Made by a program: the position numbers and the translations under genes. Shown one piece after another: positions 26,543-35,051 of a stretch of DNA of 64,000 nucleotides. How positions within the stretch are numbered: position 1 is the first letter of the stretch; each line of letters starts with the position of its first letter. The notes beneath the pieces are model-generated. The model had not been told where the DNA came from. It did not search any database and worked only from the letters and a program-made list of their open reading frames with translations. Origin of the DNA: Neisseria brasiliensis (GTDB lineage: Bacteria; Pseudomonadota; Gammaproteobacteria; Burkholderiales; Neisseriaceae); the NCBI RefSeq assembly GCF_009671065.1, contig NZ_CP046027.1, positions 992,001-1,056,000 of the forward strand, read 5' to 3'.

Positions 26543-27763
26543 ATGTCCAGTGAAAACCCTCTTCTCAACGCAGTCAACAGCGTCAGCCTGGTGAAACAAA
26601 TCGCCATCGGCTTGGTGATCGGTATTGTTGTCGGCTGGATTGCACCTAATGCAGGCCTGGCTGTCGGCTTACTCGGCAGCCTGTTTGTCGGCGCATTGAA
26701 AGCCGTGGCACCGGTTTTGGTGTTTATCTTGGTGGTCGCAGCCATTTCCCAACACCGCAGAGGCAACGAAGCCTACATCAAACCGATTATCGGCTTGTAT
26801 ATCGTCGGCACATTCGCCTCTGCTTTGGTTGCGGTATTGGCCAGTATGATGTTCCCAACCCATATCGTTTTATCCAGCGCCAGCGATATTTCCACTACCC
26901 CGCCATCCGGCATTGTCGAAGTGTTGAAAACCTTATTGATGAACTTGGTTGCCAATCCGGTGAACGCCATCGCCAATGCCAACTACATCGGCATTTTGGC
27001 TTGGGGTTTGGTATTGGGCTTTGCCATCCGCAATCACGGTTCGGACACCACCCGTCAAGTCGTGGCTGATTTGGCTGATGCGATTTCTACCGTGGTGAAA
27101 TGGGTGATTAAATTCGCACCTTTGGGTATTTTCGGTTTGGTGGCTTCGACCGTGGCCGAAACCGGCTTCGGCGCTTTGGCCAGCTATGCCCAACTGCTCG
27201 CCGTATTGCTCGGCTGTATGCTGTTTATCGCATTGGTGGTGAACCCGCTGATTGTGTGGTGGAAAATCCGTCGCAATCCGTATCCGTTGGTGCTGACCTG
27301 CCTGCGTGAAAGCGGTGTGACCGCCTTCTTCACCCGCTCTTCTGCCGCCAATATTCCGGTGAACATGGCCTTGGCGAAGAAACTCGGTTTGCACGAAGAC
27401 ACCTACTCCATCTCGATTCCATTGGGTGCCACCATCAACATGAGCGGCGCGGCAATTACCATTACCGTATTGTCACTGGCAGCAGCGCACACTTTGGGCA
27501 TTCAGGTTGACTTCTTCACCGCGCTGCTGTTGAGCTTGGTAGCCACGGCCGGTGCTTGCGGCGCTTCCGGTGTAGCCGGCGGCTCGTTGCTGCTGATTCC
27601 GATGGCGTGTGCCTTGTTCGGCATTTCCAACGATGTGGCCATGCAAGTGGTGGCTGTGGGCTTCATCATCGGCGTGTTGCAAGACTCAGCCGAAACCGCG
27701 CTGAACTCGTCCACCGACGTATTGTTTACCGCCGCAGCGGATATGAGCCGCAACCGCGAATAA
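26543..27763 (+). CDS. sstT: Serine/threonine:sodium symporter SstT
   Basis: A 406-aa inner-membrane transporter of the dicarboxylate/amino-acid:cation symporter (DAACS) family that takes up serine and threonine with Na+. Family signatures are TRSSAANIPVNMALAKKLGL (residues about 262-281, the serine-rich hairpin), GATINMSGAAITITVLSLA and GVAGGSLLLIPMACALFGI. Two in-frame ATGs occur at 26540 and 26543. I prefer the second because AAGGA at 26532-26536 is then 6 bases away. A DUS terminator follows. Confidence 0.93.
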   Translation: MSSENPLLNAVNSVSLVKQIAIGLVIGIVVGWIAPNAGLAVGLLGSLFVGALKAVAPVLVFILVVAAISQHRRGNEAYIKPIIGLYIVGTFASALVAVLASMMFPTHIVLSSASDISTTPPSGIVEVLKTLLMNLVANPVNAIANANYIGILAWGLVLGFAIRNHGSDTTRQVVADLADAISTVVKWVIKFAPLGIFGLVASTVAETGFGALASYAQLLAVLLGCMLFIALVVNPLIVWWKIRRNPYPLVLTCLRESGVTAFFTRSSAANIPVNMALAKKLGLHEDTYSISIPLGATINMSGAAITITVLSLAAAHTLGIQVDFFTALLLSLVATAGACGASGVAGGSLLLIPMACALFGISNDVAMQVVAVGFIIGVLQDSAETALNSSTDVLFTAAADMSRNRE

Positions 27764-27780
27764 ACATAGTTGATGTACAT

Positions 27781-27824
27781 AAAAGGCCGTCTGAAAAATC
27801 TGCTGTTGATTTTCAGACGGCCTT
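27781..27824. terminator. DUS inverted-repeat terminator shared by sstT and rnpB
   Basis: AAAAGGCCGTCTGAAAA pairs with TTTTCAGACGGCCTT. It lies between the convergent sstT gene and RNase P RNA gene and can serve both. Confidence 0.85.
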
Positions 27825-27832
27825 GATTCATT

Positions 27833-28288
27833 CTGTGCATACAGGTCAAACGATAAGCCGGGTTCTGTCGTTGGACAGTCATTCCTCTAGTCGCACCATT
27901 GCTGATGCGCTCCAGCAACCTACCCGAACGCTCGGCGAGTCGCGTCAATGCGTTCTGTTTGGTCTTGCTCCGAATGGGGTTTAGCCTGCTGCGGACTGTT
28001 ACCAGCCGCACGGTGCGCTCTTACCGCACCTTTTCACCCTTACCTGTGCCTTCCCGCCAGCCTTTTGCACCCTGCTTGCCTTGCCATACTCATGGCTGCG
28101 GCATTTCATTTTGCAATGATACAAAAGGCTGGCGAGAATCATGGCCATCGGCGGTTCTGCTCTCTGTTCCACTTTCCGTCGTGTTACCACGCCCGGCCGT
28201 TAGCCGGCATTCTGCTCTTTGGAGCCCGGACTTTCCTCCCCGTAAGCCTTACGCGTTACGCGGCGACTGTCTGTCTGGCCTGTATGCG
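27833..28288 (-). ncRNA. rnpB: RNase P RNA component
   Basis: The minus strand contains the hallmark of bacterial class A RNase P RNA, GAGGAAAGTCCGGGCTCC, near its 5' end. Further in come the conserved GGTAACGACGG-type region and AGGTGAAAAGGGTGCGGTAA, and the 3' end reads AGAACCCGGCTTATCG. The first and last segments, GCATACAGG (28287-28279) and CCTGTATGC (27845-27837), form helix P1 and fix the ends to within a few bases. An extended -10 box, TGTTATAAT, lies just upstream at 28295-28303; the -35 is weak and a DUS lies in the spacer. Confidence 0.95.
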
Positions 28289-28304
28289 GAAGCGATTATA
28301 ACAC

Positions 28305-28344
28305 AAGGCCGTCTGAAACTTAGGGTTAGCAGTTTCAGACGGCC
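28305..28344. terminator. DUS inverted-repeat terminator
   Basis: AAGGCCGTCTGAAACT pairs with AGTTTCAGACGGCCT. It ends the minus-strand xseB-ispA pair, and its outer arm overlaps the rnpB promoter. Confidence 0.8.
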
Positions 28345-28368
28345 TCGTTTCACATCAAAGCAGCAAAC

Positions 28369-29265
28369 TCAATGCTTACGCGCCGTCACAAATTCCGCCA
28401 ATTGGCGCAAGTGGGCAGCTTTGTCACCAAACGGCTGCAGCAAGGCCACAGCTTCGGCAACCAGTTTTTCAGCGTAGGCGCGCGCTTCGGTCAAGCCCAT
28501 CAGTTTGACATAAGTCGGCTTGTCGTTATCGGCATCTTTACCGGCGGTTTTGCCGAGCGTAGCGGTGTCGGCTTCGCAGTCGAGCACATCGTCAATCACT
28601 TGGAAAGCCAAGCCCAGTTTGGTGGCGTATTGGTCGAGTCGGACGATGCATTCGTCGCTCAAATCGGGGCAGGCCAGCGCACCCAATACCACGGCGGCAC
28701 GAATCAGCGCGCCGGTTTTCAGGCCATGCATTTCTTCTAGTTCGGCTTGGTTCATCGCCTTACCGATATTGGCCAAGTCAATCGCCTGACCGCCGGCCAT
28801 CCCTAAGCTGCCGCTGGCTTTGGCGAGCGTCGCCAACATGGCCAACTGGCGCGCGGCAGGCAATTCGGTGGCGCGGCTCAACACATCAAATGCTTGTGTT
28901 TGCAGCGCATCGCCAACCAACAGCGCGGTGGCTTCGTCGTATTGCACATGGCAGGTCGGTTTGCCGCGGCGCAGACTGTCGTTGTCCATCGGCGGCATAT
29001 CGTCGTGAACCAAGGAATAAACGTGCACCATCTCAATCGCGGCCATGGCTTGTTCGACCGCGACATTGTCAGCCTCGCCCAATTCGGAGGCGGCCAACAC
29101 CAACAGCGGGCGCAACCGCTTACCGCCGCCGAGCGTGACATAACGCATGGCTTCGTGCAGCTTGGCCGGTTTGGTGTGTTCAGACGGCAAGAAACGCTCC
29201 AGCAGCAATTCGGTTTGCGCTTGGGCTTTTTGCTGCCATGCTTTTAAATCATTCGCTTGGGTCAA
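28369..29265 (-). CDS. ispA: Polyprenyl (farnesyl/geranyl diphosphate) synthase IspA
   Basis: A 298-aa all-helical trans-prenyltransferase that builds farnesyl diphosphate from IPP and DMAPP for quinones, undecaprenyl carriers and other isoprenoids. The first Asp-rich motif is HDDMPPMDNDSLRRG (about residues 90-104) and the second is QVIDDVLDCEAD (about 220-231). GGKRLRPLL near residue 47 binds IPP. It overlaps the end of xseB by 17 bases, a common arrangement in proteobacteria. Confidence 0.94.
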   Translation of the reverse strand: MTQANDLKAWQQKAQAQTELLLERFLPSEHTKPAKLHEAMRYVTLGGGKRLRPLLVLAASELGEADNVAVEQAMAAIEMVHVYSLVHDDMPPMDNDSLRRGKPTCHVQYDEATALLVGDALQTQAFDVLSRATELPAARQLAMLATLAKASGSLGMAGGQAIDLANIGKAMNQAELEEMHGLKTGALIRAAVVLGALACPDLSDECIVRLDQYATKLGLAFQVIDDVLDCEADTATLGKTAGKDADNDKPTYVKLMGLTEARAYAEKLVAEAVALLQPFGDKAAHLRQLAEFVTARKH

Positions 29266-29476
29266 GGTTGAGCTCCTTCAGTTCGCCGGCATCCAAAACC
29301 TGCAATTTTTGTTCGACTTCGGCCAATTTTTCTTGGCAATATTGCACCAATTCGTTGCCTTCCTGATAGGCAGCAAGCGCGTCTTCCAGCGGCATATCGC
29401 TGCTCTGCATGGCTTGGGTTAAGGTTTCCAAGCGTTTCAGGGCTTCTTCAAAGGATTTTGGGGCGGCTTTTTTCAT
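29249..29476 (-). CDS. xseB: Exodeoxyribonuclease VII small subunit
   Basis: A 75-aa helical protein with the family core SFEEALKRLETLTQAMQSSD and LEDALAAYQEGNELVQYCQ. Several XseB subunits bind each large subunit to form the single-strand-specific exonuclease. It lies directly upstream of ispA with overlapping frames; xseA is not in the window. Confidence 0.93.
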   Translation of the reverse strand: MKKAAPKSFEEALKRLETLTQAMQSSDMPLEDALAAYQEGNELVQYCQEKLAEVEQKLQVLDAGELKELNLDPSE

Positions 29477-29526
29477 GGGTATCGGGTAGGAAAAATCAAA
29501 GGCTTATTGTAGCATTTTTAAACGTG

Positions 29527-29563
29527 AAAAGGCCGTCTGAAAGCATGGTTTTCAGACGGCCTT
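29527..29563. terminator. DUS inverted-repeat terminator
   Basis: AAAAGGCCGTCTGAAAGC pairs with the complementary DUS arm ending GGCCTTT; it lies downstream of rsgA on the minus strand. Confidence 0.83.
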
Positions 29564-29579
29564 TGTTTTCAGAACAAGC

Positions 29580-30446
29580 TTACCGCAGCAACTCATCCGT
29601 CACGCGCTGTAAAAACTCCACGCGCTCGACTTTCACTTCTCCGGCTTCGGCGGCGGCTTTCACGGCGCAACTGGGTTCGGCGCGGTGGGTGCAGTTGTGG
29701 AAACGGCATTGGCCGGCCAAATGGCGCAAATCGGGGAAATAGTGCAGCAAATCAGTCGCTTCCAAATGATGCAAACCGAATTCCTGCAAGCCGGGCGAAT
29801 CGATGAGCTGGGTTTCCTCATTTAAATCATACAATTGCGCGTGTGTGGTGGTGTGTTTGCCGGAATCGAGCGCGGTGGAAATATCGCCGGTGCGCGCGGC
29901 TTGGTTGCCCAACAACGCATTAGTGAGCGTCGATTTGCCCATGCCGCTTTGCCCCAAAAAGATATTGGTGTGGCCTTGCAAAATCGGCTTTAAGGTTTCC
30001 GCCCCTTCCAACGCGCGCGTTTCCAGCACGCGGTAGCCCAAGGTCTCGTAAAAGGCGAGTTTGTCGCGCCATTGGGCGGTTTCGGGCAAATCAGCCTTGT
30101 TCAACACAATCACTGCTTCAATCTCCGCCGCTTCCGCCGCCAATAAAGCGCGTTGCAACAGGGCTTCGCTCGGGCTGGGCACGGCAGCGGTAACAATCAA
30201 CAATTGGCTGACATTGGCGGCAATCAGCTTGGTTTTCCACGCATCTTGGCGGTAAAGCAGGCTTTGGCGCGGCAGAAAATCTTCAATCACCACTTGCTCG
30301 GCATTAATCGGGCTGATTTCGACTTGGTCGCCACAGGCAAAATCGACGCGCTTTTTGCGTGTGGTGGCATCAAAGGTTTGCCCGTCGGGCGTGCGCACAA
30401 TGTAACGGCGGCCGTAGCTGGTGATGATTTGGGCGGTGTGGCTCAT
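29580..30446 (-). CDS. rsgA: Small ribosomal subunit biogenesis GTPase RsgA
   Basis: A 288-aa circularly permuted GTPase that checks late 30S maturation. Domain order: N-terminal OB fold, then the permuted G motifs with NKADLPE (G4) before GQSGMGKSTLTNALLG (G1) and DSPGLQEFG (G3). A C-terminal zinc knuckle follows, CRFHNCTHRAEPSCAV, with the Cys/His ligands present. It is a single gene between DUS terminators. Confidence 0.95.
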   Translation of the reverse strand: MSHTAQIITSYGRRYIVRTPDGQTFDATTRKKRVDFACGDQVEISPINAEQVVIEDFLPRQSLLYRQDAWKTKLIAANVSQLLIVTAAVPSPSEALLQRALLAAEAAEIEAVIVLNKADLPETAQWRDKLAFYETLGYRVLETRALEGAETLKPILQGHTNIFLGQSGMGKSTLTNALLGNQAARTGDISTALDSGKHTTTHAQLYDLNEETQLIDSPGLQEFGLHHLEATDLLHYFPDLRHLAGQCRFHNCTHRAEPSCAVKAAAEAGEVKVERVEFLQRVTDELLR

Positions 30447-30491
30447 GTATGGTTTTGCTTGGAAAAAAGCTTATTTTACAGGAATATGCGG

Positions 30492-30524
30492 CAGGCCGTC
30501 TGAAAACTTGGCGTTCAGACGGCC
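30492..30524. repeat. DUS inverted pair upstream of rsgA
   Basis: CAGGCCGTCTGAA and TTCAGACGGCCTG flank a short loop. Nothing else is recognised between rsgA and the IS at 30699 except strongly AT-rich DNA around 30550-30690. Confidence 0.7.
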
Positions 30525-30698
30525 TGATGATTTGAGGTGATTTAGGGTTTAACGTTTTAAGTTCCGTAAATAAAAGTAATCAAACAAACTTTGTCAGCAT
30601 TGTGAAAAAGAAATGTATTTATCTTTTATTTTCAATTAATTAAAACCAAAAATAATTGTTTTAAAGCAAATGACAGTGCTAAGCGTTTGATAATGTAA

Positions 30699-31443
30699 GG
30701 GGCTTAGGAAGCAAAAATATTAAATTGGGTTATTTCGAAGCATCTTCATTAATATTTTACCTAAATCTTCATGCCGGTGGTTAAACCTAAACTCCGTTTC
30801 TTTGAGATGCAGATAAAACATCTCTTTGGAAATACCATGAAATTTAGCCAAACGCCCCTTAGCATAACTCCAAAAAGATTCAATACCATTGATATGTTGC
30901 TTTCCTCGAGCAAACTCATTGGAACCATGATGGACACGGTAATGCTTCTCATAGCCCATATCGACAAGACCGTCATATGCTTTCCAGCCGTCAGTATTGA
31001 TTTCACTGTCAGCAGATATGTGACCACGTATGACCTTGATTAGTGAGGCTTTCGAAGCGTCGGGAACGATTTCCGTATAGACCACGCCATTGCGTTTCAG
31101 TATGCCAAATACGATGGTTTTACCTGACGCTCCGCGACCGCGCTTACCCCTGATACGTCGCGCACCAAAGTAAGATTCATCTAATTCGACCACACCGGAC
31201 AGTGGTGAGCTTTGTTCGCACAGAGCAGCAATCCTGTGTCTGATTTTCAGGAAAATAGGATTGATACTGCGTACACTAATGCCGGTCATTTTAGCAGTAT
31301 CGGAAGCGGTCAAATCAAGAGCAAAACAGCGGATTATTTCTCTAAACTTTTGCTCTGAAATTTTGCTGAACTTTTGATACTTATTTTTTAGTTTCATATT
31401 AGGAGCTTATCAGGTTTTTTGATGATTTTGCTTCCTAAGCCCC
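30699..31443 (-). mobile_element. IS1595-family (IS1016-like) insertion sequence
   Basis: Bounded by inverted repeats GGGGCTTAGGAAGCAAAA at 30699 and TTTTGCTTCCTAAGCCCC ending at 31443 (745 bp). The 7 bases AATGTAA are present immediately outside both ends as a target duplication. It carries a single transposase on the minus strand. It sits in an intergenic region, not in a gene. Confidence 0.92.
30720..31397 (-). CDS. IS1595-family transposase
   Basis: A 225-aa ISXO2/IS1016-type DDE transposase. An N-terminal helix-turn-helix region (LTASDTAKMTGISVRSI) precedes the catalytic core, with VVELDESYFGARR (first Asp), INTDGWKAYDGL (second Asp) and HINGIESFWSYAKGRL (third acidic residue, Glu). The protein is full length, so the copy may be active. 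Close relatives are common in Neisseria and Haemophilus. Confidence 0.93.
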   Translation of the reverse strand: MKLKNKYQKFSKISEQKFREIIRCFALDLTASDTAKMTGISVRSINPIFLKIRHRIAALCEQSSPLSGVVELDESYFGARRIRGKRGRGASGKTIVFGILKRNGVVYTEIVPDASKASLIKVIRGHISADSEINTDGWKAYDGLVDMGYEKHYRVHHGSNEFARGKQHINGIESFWSYAKGRLAKFHGISKEMFYLHLKETEFRFNHRHEDLGKILMKMLRNNPI

Positions 31444-31642
31444 AATGTAATTGTGTGTAATTGCGGCTTACCGTGTCGAATGTTAACTTAAAGCCATCAG
31501 GTCGATACCGACACACCGCTTTTCAACTTCGGCCTAATCACTTGATGTTGAATAAATAAATTTTGTTCACATCAGCCCTACGCAGTTTGCCGGGCACTTT
31601 GCCGGAAACGTCTCCCCCCCATCCGACCGAAAGGATCATGCG

Positions 31643-32728
31643 ATGAATCTGAATACCATTAAAACCATCCAATCCAAGCAATCTTACCCGAGCGTGACCA
31701 TTACGCTGCCGACTTACCGCACCTCGCCCGACAATGAAAAAGACATTATCCGTTTGAAAAACTTGGTATCGGAAGCGGTAACACGTTTGCAAGAAGAATT
31801 CGGCAAACGTGAAACAGCGCACATCGTTGATGAAATCAACCGCTTGGCCGAATCGGTGGATAACCAATACAACCTCGACGGCTTGGTGATTTTTGCCAGC
31901 GCAGAATATGCCGAATTGTTCCGCTTGCCTTTCCGTGTGCCGGAGCGCGTGACCATTGCCGATAACTTCCTGACCCGCGATTTGGTGTTTGCCATGAACC
32001 GCAGCCCGCTGTATTTGTTAAATGTTTTGAGCGAACACAGCACACGCTTGTTTGTCGGCCGCAAAGAGCATTTGAATGAAGTACATGATTTCGGATTCCC
32101 GTTCAGCGTGGAAAATGAAGTTGCCGAAGCCAACCCGAGCCAAGACATCAGCCATGTGCGCGATCAAATCGTCACCGATAAAATGCGCGAAGTCGGCCAA
32201 GCTTTGTTGGAAGCTAGAAAGCAATTGTCTGCCCCGATTGTGGTGGTGGGCGTTGACCGCAACATCGGCCACTTTAACGACGGCGCAGGCATCAGCGAAG
32301 ACGTGATGCTGTCTATCCACAGCGGCCACAACAGCGACAACCCGCACGAACTGGGCAAAGCCCTTTGGCCGGAAATCAAAGAAGCATTAACAGCCGAACG
32401 TGGCAAAGTGTTCGACGAATTGAACAATGCTAAGGGCAACAAACTGTTTGTCGGCGGCCTGAACGAAGTATGGCAGGCGGTGACAGACGGCCGTGCTGAA
32501 TTGCTGGTGGTGGAAGAAGATTTGCACATTCCGGCTCAAGTCAGCGAAGACGGTCGCAAGCTTACTGAAATCAACATCGAAGATGCCAAAGGCGAACATG
32601 CTTATGAAGACATTGTCGATGAAATGATTGAAAAAGTATTGGCAGCTGGTGGCCGTGTGCGCTTTGTCGATAGTGAAGCCTTAGGCGAACATGCCGACCG
32701 TGGTTTGGCCGTGGTGACGCGATACTAA
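31643..32728 (+). CDS. baeRF3-domain protein (bacterial archaeo-eukaryotic release factor-like)
   Basis: A 361-aa soluble protein resembling the baeRF families, which share the fold of archaeo-eukaryotic release factor 1. N-terminal PSVTITLPTYRTSPDNEKD and C-terminal EHADRGLAVVTRY match the pattern I know from baeRF3 proteins; the middle has PIVVVGVDRNIGHFND. No catalytic GGQ is visible. A role in stalled-ribosome handling has been suggested for such families but is not proven. A clear AAAGGATCATGCG ribosome-binding region precedes the start. The IS1016-like element lies 199 bases upstream, close enough to affect its promoter. Confidence 0.72.
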   Translation: MNLNTIKTIQSKQSYPSVTITLPTYRTSPDNEKDIIRLKNLVSEAVTRLQEEFGKRETAHIVDEINRLAESVDNQYNLDGLVIFASAEYAELFRLPFRVPERVTIADNFLTRDLVFAMNRSPLYLLNVLSEHSTRLFVGRKEHLNEVHDFGFPFSVENEVAEANPSQDISHVRDQIVTDKMREVGQALLEARKQLSAPIVVVGVDRNIGHFNDGAGISEDVMLSIHSGHNSDNPHELGKALWPEIKEALTAERGKVFDELNNAKGNKLFVGGLNEVWQAVTDGRAELLVVEEDLHIPAQVSEDGRKLTEINIEDAKGEHAYEDIVDEMIEKVLAAGGRVRFVDSEALGEHADRGLAVVTRY

Positions 32729-32747
32729 CTTCAATCATGATTGATTA

Positions 32748-32783
32748 AAAAGGCCGTCTGAAAACTTGGTTTTCAGACGGCCT
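32748..32783. terminator. DUS inverted-repeat terminator
   Basis: AAAAGGCCGTCTGAAAAC pairs with GTTTTCAGACGGCCTT; bidirectional between the baeRF gene and purB. Confidence 0.85.
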
Positions 32784-32799
32784 TGATGATGTTTCAAAC

Positions 32800-34170
32800 T
32801 TAAATACGGTTTGCCAATTCTTCCGCTTTACCCACATACAGCGCAGGGGTCAAAGCCAGCAATTGCGCTTTGGCATCGGCAGGAATCTCCAGCGATTCGA
32901 CAAACACTTTCAACACTTCCGGCGTGATGCCATCTTTGCCACGGGTCAGGTCTTTCAGTTTTTCATACGGATTGGCGACACCATAGCGGCGCATCACGGT
33001 TTGAATCGGTTCGGCCAAGAGTTCCCAAGTGGCATCCAAATCAGCGGCCAAGGCAACCGGATTGACTTCGAGTTTATTCAAGCCGCGCAAATGGGCAACC
33101 AAACCCAATACGGTATAGCCCACGCCCACGCCCATGTTGCGCAACACGGTGCTGTCGGTCAGGTCGCGCTGCCAGCGGGAAACCGGCAGTTTTTCCGACA
33201 AAAAGCCCAACACGGCGTTGGCCATGCCGAGGTTGCCTTCGGAATTTTCAAAGTCAATCGGGTTGACTTTGTGCGGCATGGTCGAGCTGCCCACTTCGCC
33301 GGCTTTGACTTTTTGCTTGAAGTAGCCCAGGGAAATATAGCCCCATACGTCGCGGTTGAAATCGATCAAAATGGTGTTCACGCGGCTGATGGCTTGGAAA
33401 AATTCGGCCATGTAGTCGTGCGGTTCGATTTGGATGGTGTATGGGTTGAAGGTCAGGCCGAGGCTGATTTCAACGAAATGACGGCAATGGGTTTCCCAAT
33501 CCACATCGGGGTAAGCGACCATATGGGCGTTGTAGTTGCCGACTGCGCCGTTGATTTTGCCCAAAAATTCCTGCGCTTGCAGATGCTTGGCTTGGCGTTG
33601 CAGACGGTACACCACGTTGGCGATTTCTTTGCCGACAGTGGTCGGGGTAGCCGGTTGGCCGTGGGTGCGGCTCATCATCGGTACAGATGCCAATTCGTGC
33701 GCCATTTCGGTGAGCTTGGCGATGATTTCGTCCAATTTCGGCAGCAACACGGCTTCGCGCGCTTCTTGCAGCATCAGAGCGTGTGACAGGTTGTTGATGT
33801 CTTCGCTGGTGCAGGCAAAGTGGATAAACTCGCTCGCCGCCGCCACTTCTGGCACACCGGAAAAACGCTCTTTCAGCCAGTATTCGATGGCTTTCACGTC
33901 GTGGTTGGTGGTGGCTTCGATGGCTTTAACCGCCGCCGCATCATCAAGCGAGAAACCGGCAATCACTTTGTCGATTTCAGCAATAGTAAAGTCGCTGAAC
34001 GCAGCCACTTCGCTGATTTTCGGTTCGGCAGCCAAGGCTTTGAGCCATTCCAGCTCGACTTTGACACGGGCTTTCATCAGACCGTATTCAGAAAAAATCG
34101 GGCGCAGGGCTTCAACGGATTTGGCATAGCGGCCGTCTAACGGGGAAAGGGCGGCAATCGGGTTAATCAT
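32800..34170 (-). CDS. purB: Adenylosuccinate lyase
   Basis: A 456-aa homotetrameric lyase that splits SAICAR and adenylosuccinate, releasing fumarate, in purine synthesis. The superfamily signature is SSTMPHKVNPIDFENSEG (about residues 294-311). MSRTHGQPATPTTVGKE near residue 165 holds the general-acid His. Its N-terminus, MINPIAALSPLDGRYAKS, matches gamma/beta-proteobacterial enzymes. It is a single gene; purD lies far away at 61637. Confidence 0.96.
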   Translation of the reverse strand: MINPIAALSPLDGRYAKSVEALRPIFSEYGLMKARVKVELEWLKALAAEPKISEVAAFSDFTIAEIDKVIAGFSLDDAAAVKAIEATTNHDVKAIEYWLKERFSGVPEVAAASEFIHFACTSEDINNLSHALMLQEAREAVLLPKLDEIIAKLTEMAHELASVPMMSRTHGQPATPTTVGKEIANVVYRLQRQAKHLQAQEFLGKINGAVGNYNAHMVAYPDVDWETHCRHFVEISLGLTFNPYTIQIEPHDYMAEFFQAISRVNTILIDFNRDVWGYISLGYFKQKVKAGEVGSSTMPHKVNPIDFENSEGNLGMANAVLGFLSEKLPVSRWQRDLTDSTVLRNMGVGVGYTVLGLVAHLRGLNKLEVNPVALAADLDATWELLAEPIQTVMRRYGVANPYEKLKDLTRGKDGITPEVLKVFVESLEIPADAKAQLLALTPALYVGKAEELANRI

Positions 34171-34360
34171 GATGGTTTCCTATGGGAACGGTGGATTTCG
34201 GATCAGGAAGAGCGGCAGCTTTAAACGCGATGAGGTCGGGTTCAGACGGCTGCCGACGAAATTGGTGAGAATTATACGCGAATTTTGCGTAAAAATCCTG
34301 ATAATAGGGTAACTTAATGTGTTTGCTGCGGTTGATTTGACTGTGGTTTTGAAATCGATA

Positions 34361-34388
34361 AAGGTCGTCTGAACATTCAGACGGCCTG
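34361..34388. terminator. Short DUS inverted-repeat terminator
   Basis: AAAGGTCGTCTGAA with complementary TTCAGACGGCCT and a very short loop. The left arm has a T in place of the second C of the DUS. It ends the minus-strand DUF218 gene. Confidence 0.65.
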
Positions 34389-34397
34389 AGATTTTGG

Positions 34398-35000
34398 TTA
34401 ATCATGATCCAACACCAGCGCCTTTACCCATGCCAACACTTCGCGAATGCGTTTGCGCCACATCACCGCCGCCGAATCACCGCAATTGCGTCCAGCGAAG
34501 GTTTGCAGATTTTTTTCCGGCCATTGGTGTCGTGCCAGCCACAAGCCACGTGGTAAATGGAAGCCGTCGCTGACGATAATGATGTCGTGATGATCTTTGA
34601 GAAGCAAGGTGCTGAATTTGATGTTTTGATAGGTGGTTTCGGATTGGTTTTCCAGCCACACGTTTTCAGACGGCACGCCAAGCTTCACCGCCATCTCGAG
34701 CATGGCTTCGGCTTGGTTGCTGCCATCGGCATCGGTGCCGCCACTCATCAGCAGATAATCGACTTTGCCCGCCCGATACAGCCACACACCCGCTTCGACA
34801 CGGCTGCGCAAACACGGATTAGGCTTACCGCGACGGTGGACGATATTGCCCAACACCAGCGCCACATCGGCTTTGTGCGGCGGATGCTGCTCGGATTGGC
34901 GCACGGCATGTTGTTCGCTGCGGTACACGGCGTAGAGCGCGGCAAAGAAGATCAGGCCGGCCAAAATCAGCAAATAAACAATCATTTTTAAGGTTTTCAT
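34398..35000 (-). CDS. DUF218/YdcF-SanA family membrane protein
   Basis: A 200-aa protein with one N-terminal membrane anchor (MIVYLLILAGLIFFAALYAV, residues about 6-25) and a periplasmic DUF218 domain: ADVALVLGNIVHRRGKPNPC, MSGGTDADGSNQAEAMLEMA and IIIVSDGFHLPRGLWLARH. Family members SanA and ElyC affect envelope integrity, antibiotic permeability and lipid carrier metabolism; this protein resembles the SanA type. The molecular activity is not known. Confidence 0.8.
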   Translation of the reverse strand: MKTLKMIVYLLILAGLIFFAALYAVYRSEQHAVRQSEQHPPHKADVALVLGNIVHRRGKPNPCLRSRVEAGVWLYRAGKVDYLLMSGGTDADGSNQAEAMLEMAVKLGVPSENVWLENQSETTYQNIKFSTLLLKDHHDIIIVSDGFHLPRGLWLARHQWPEKNLQTFAGRNCGDSAAVMWRKRIREVLAWVKALVLDHD

Positions 35001-35003
35001 GAA

Positions 35004-35032
35004 GAGGCCGTCTGAAACGTTTCAGACGGCCT
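35004..35032. terminator. DUS inverted-repeat terminator
   Basis: AGGCCGTCTGAAACG pairs with CGTTTCAGACGGCCT with almost no loop; it ends prfB on the minus strand. Confidence 0.78.
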
Positions 35033-35051
35033 ACCTTTACATTATTAAGCC

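Noticed and set aside
27899..28477. 192-aa plus-strand frame over the RNase P RNA gene
   Set aside because: Non-coding structured RNA on the other strand explains the open frame; it has no protein family resemblance.
34163..34405. 80-aa minus-strand frame between purB and the DUF218 gene
   Set aside because: Overlaps the purB promoter and a DUS hairpin, with no recognised domain or ribosome-binding site.
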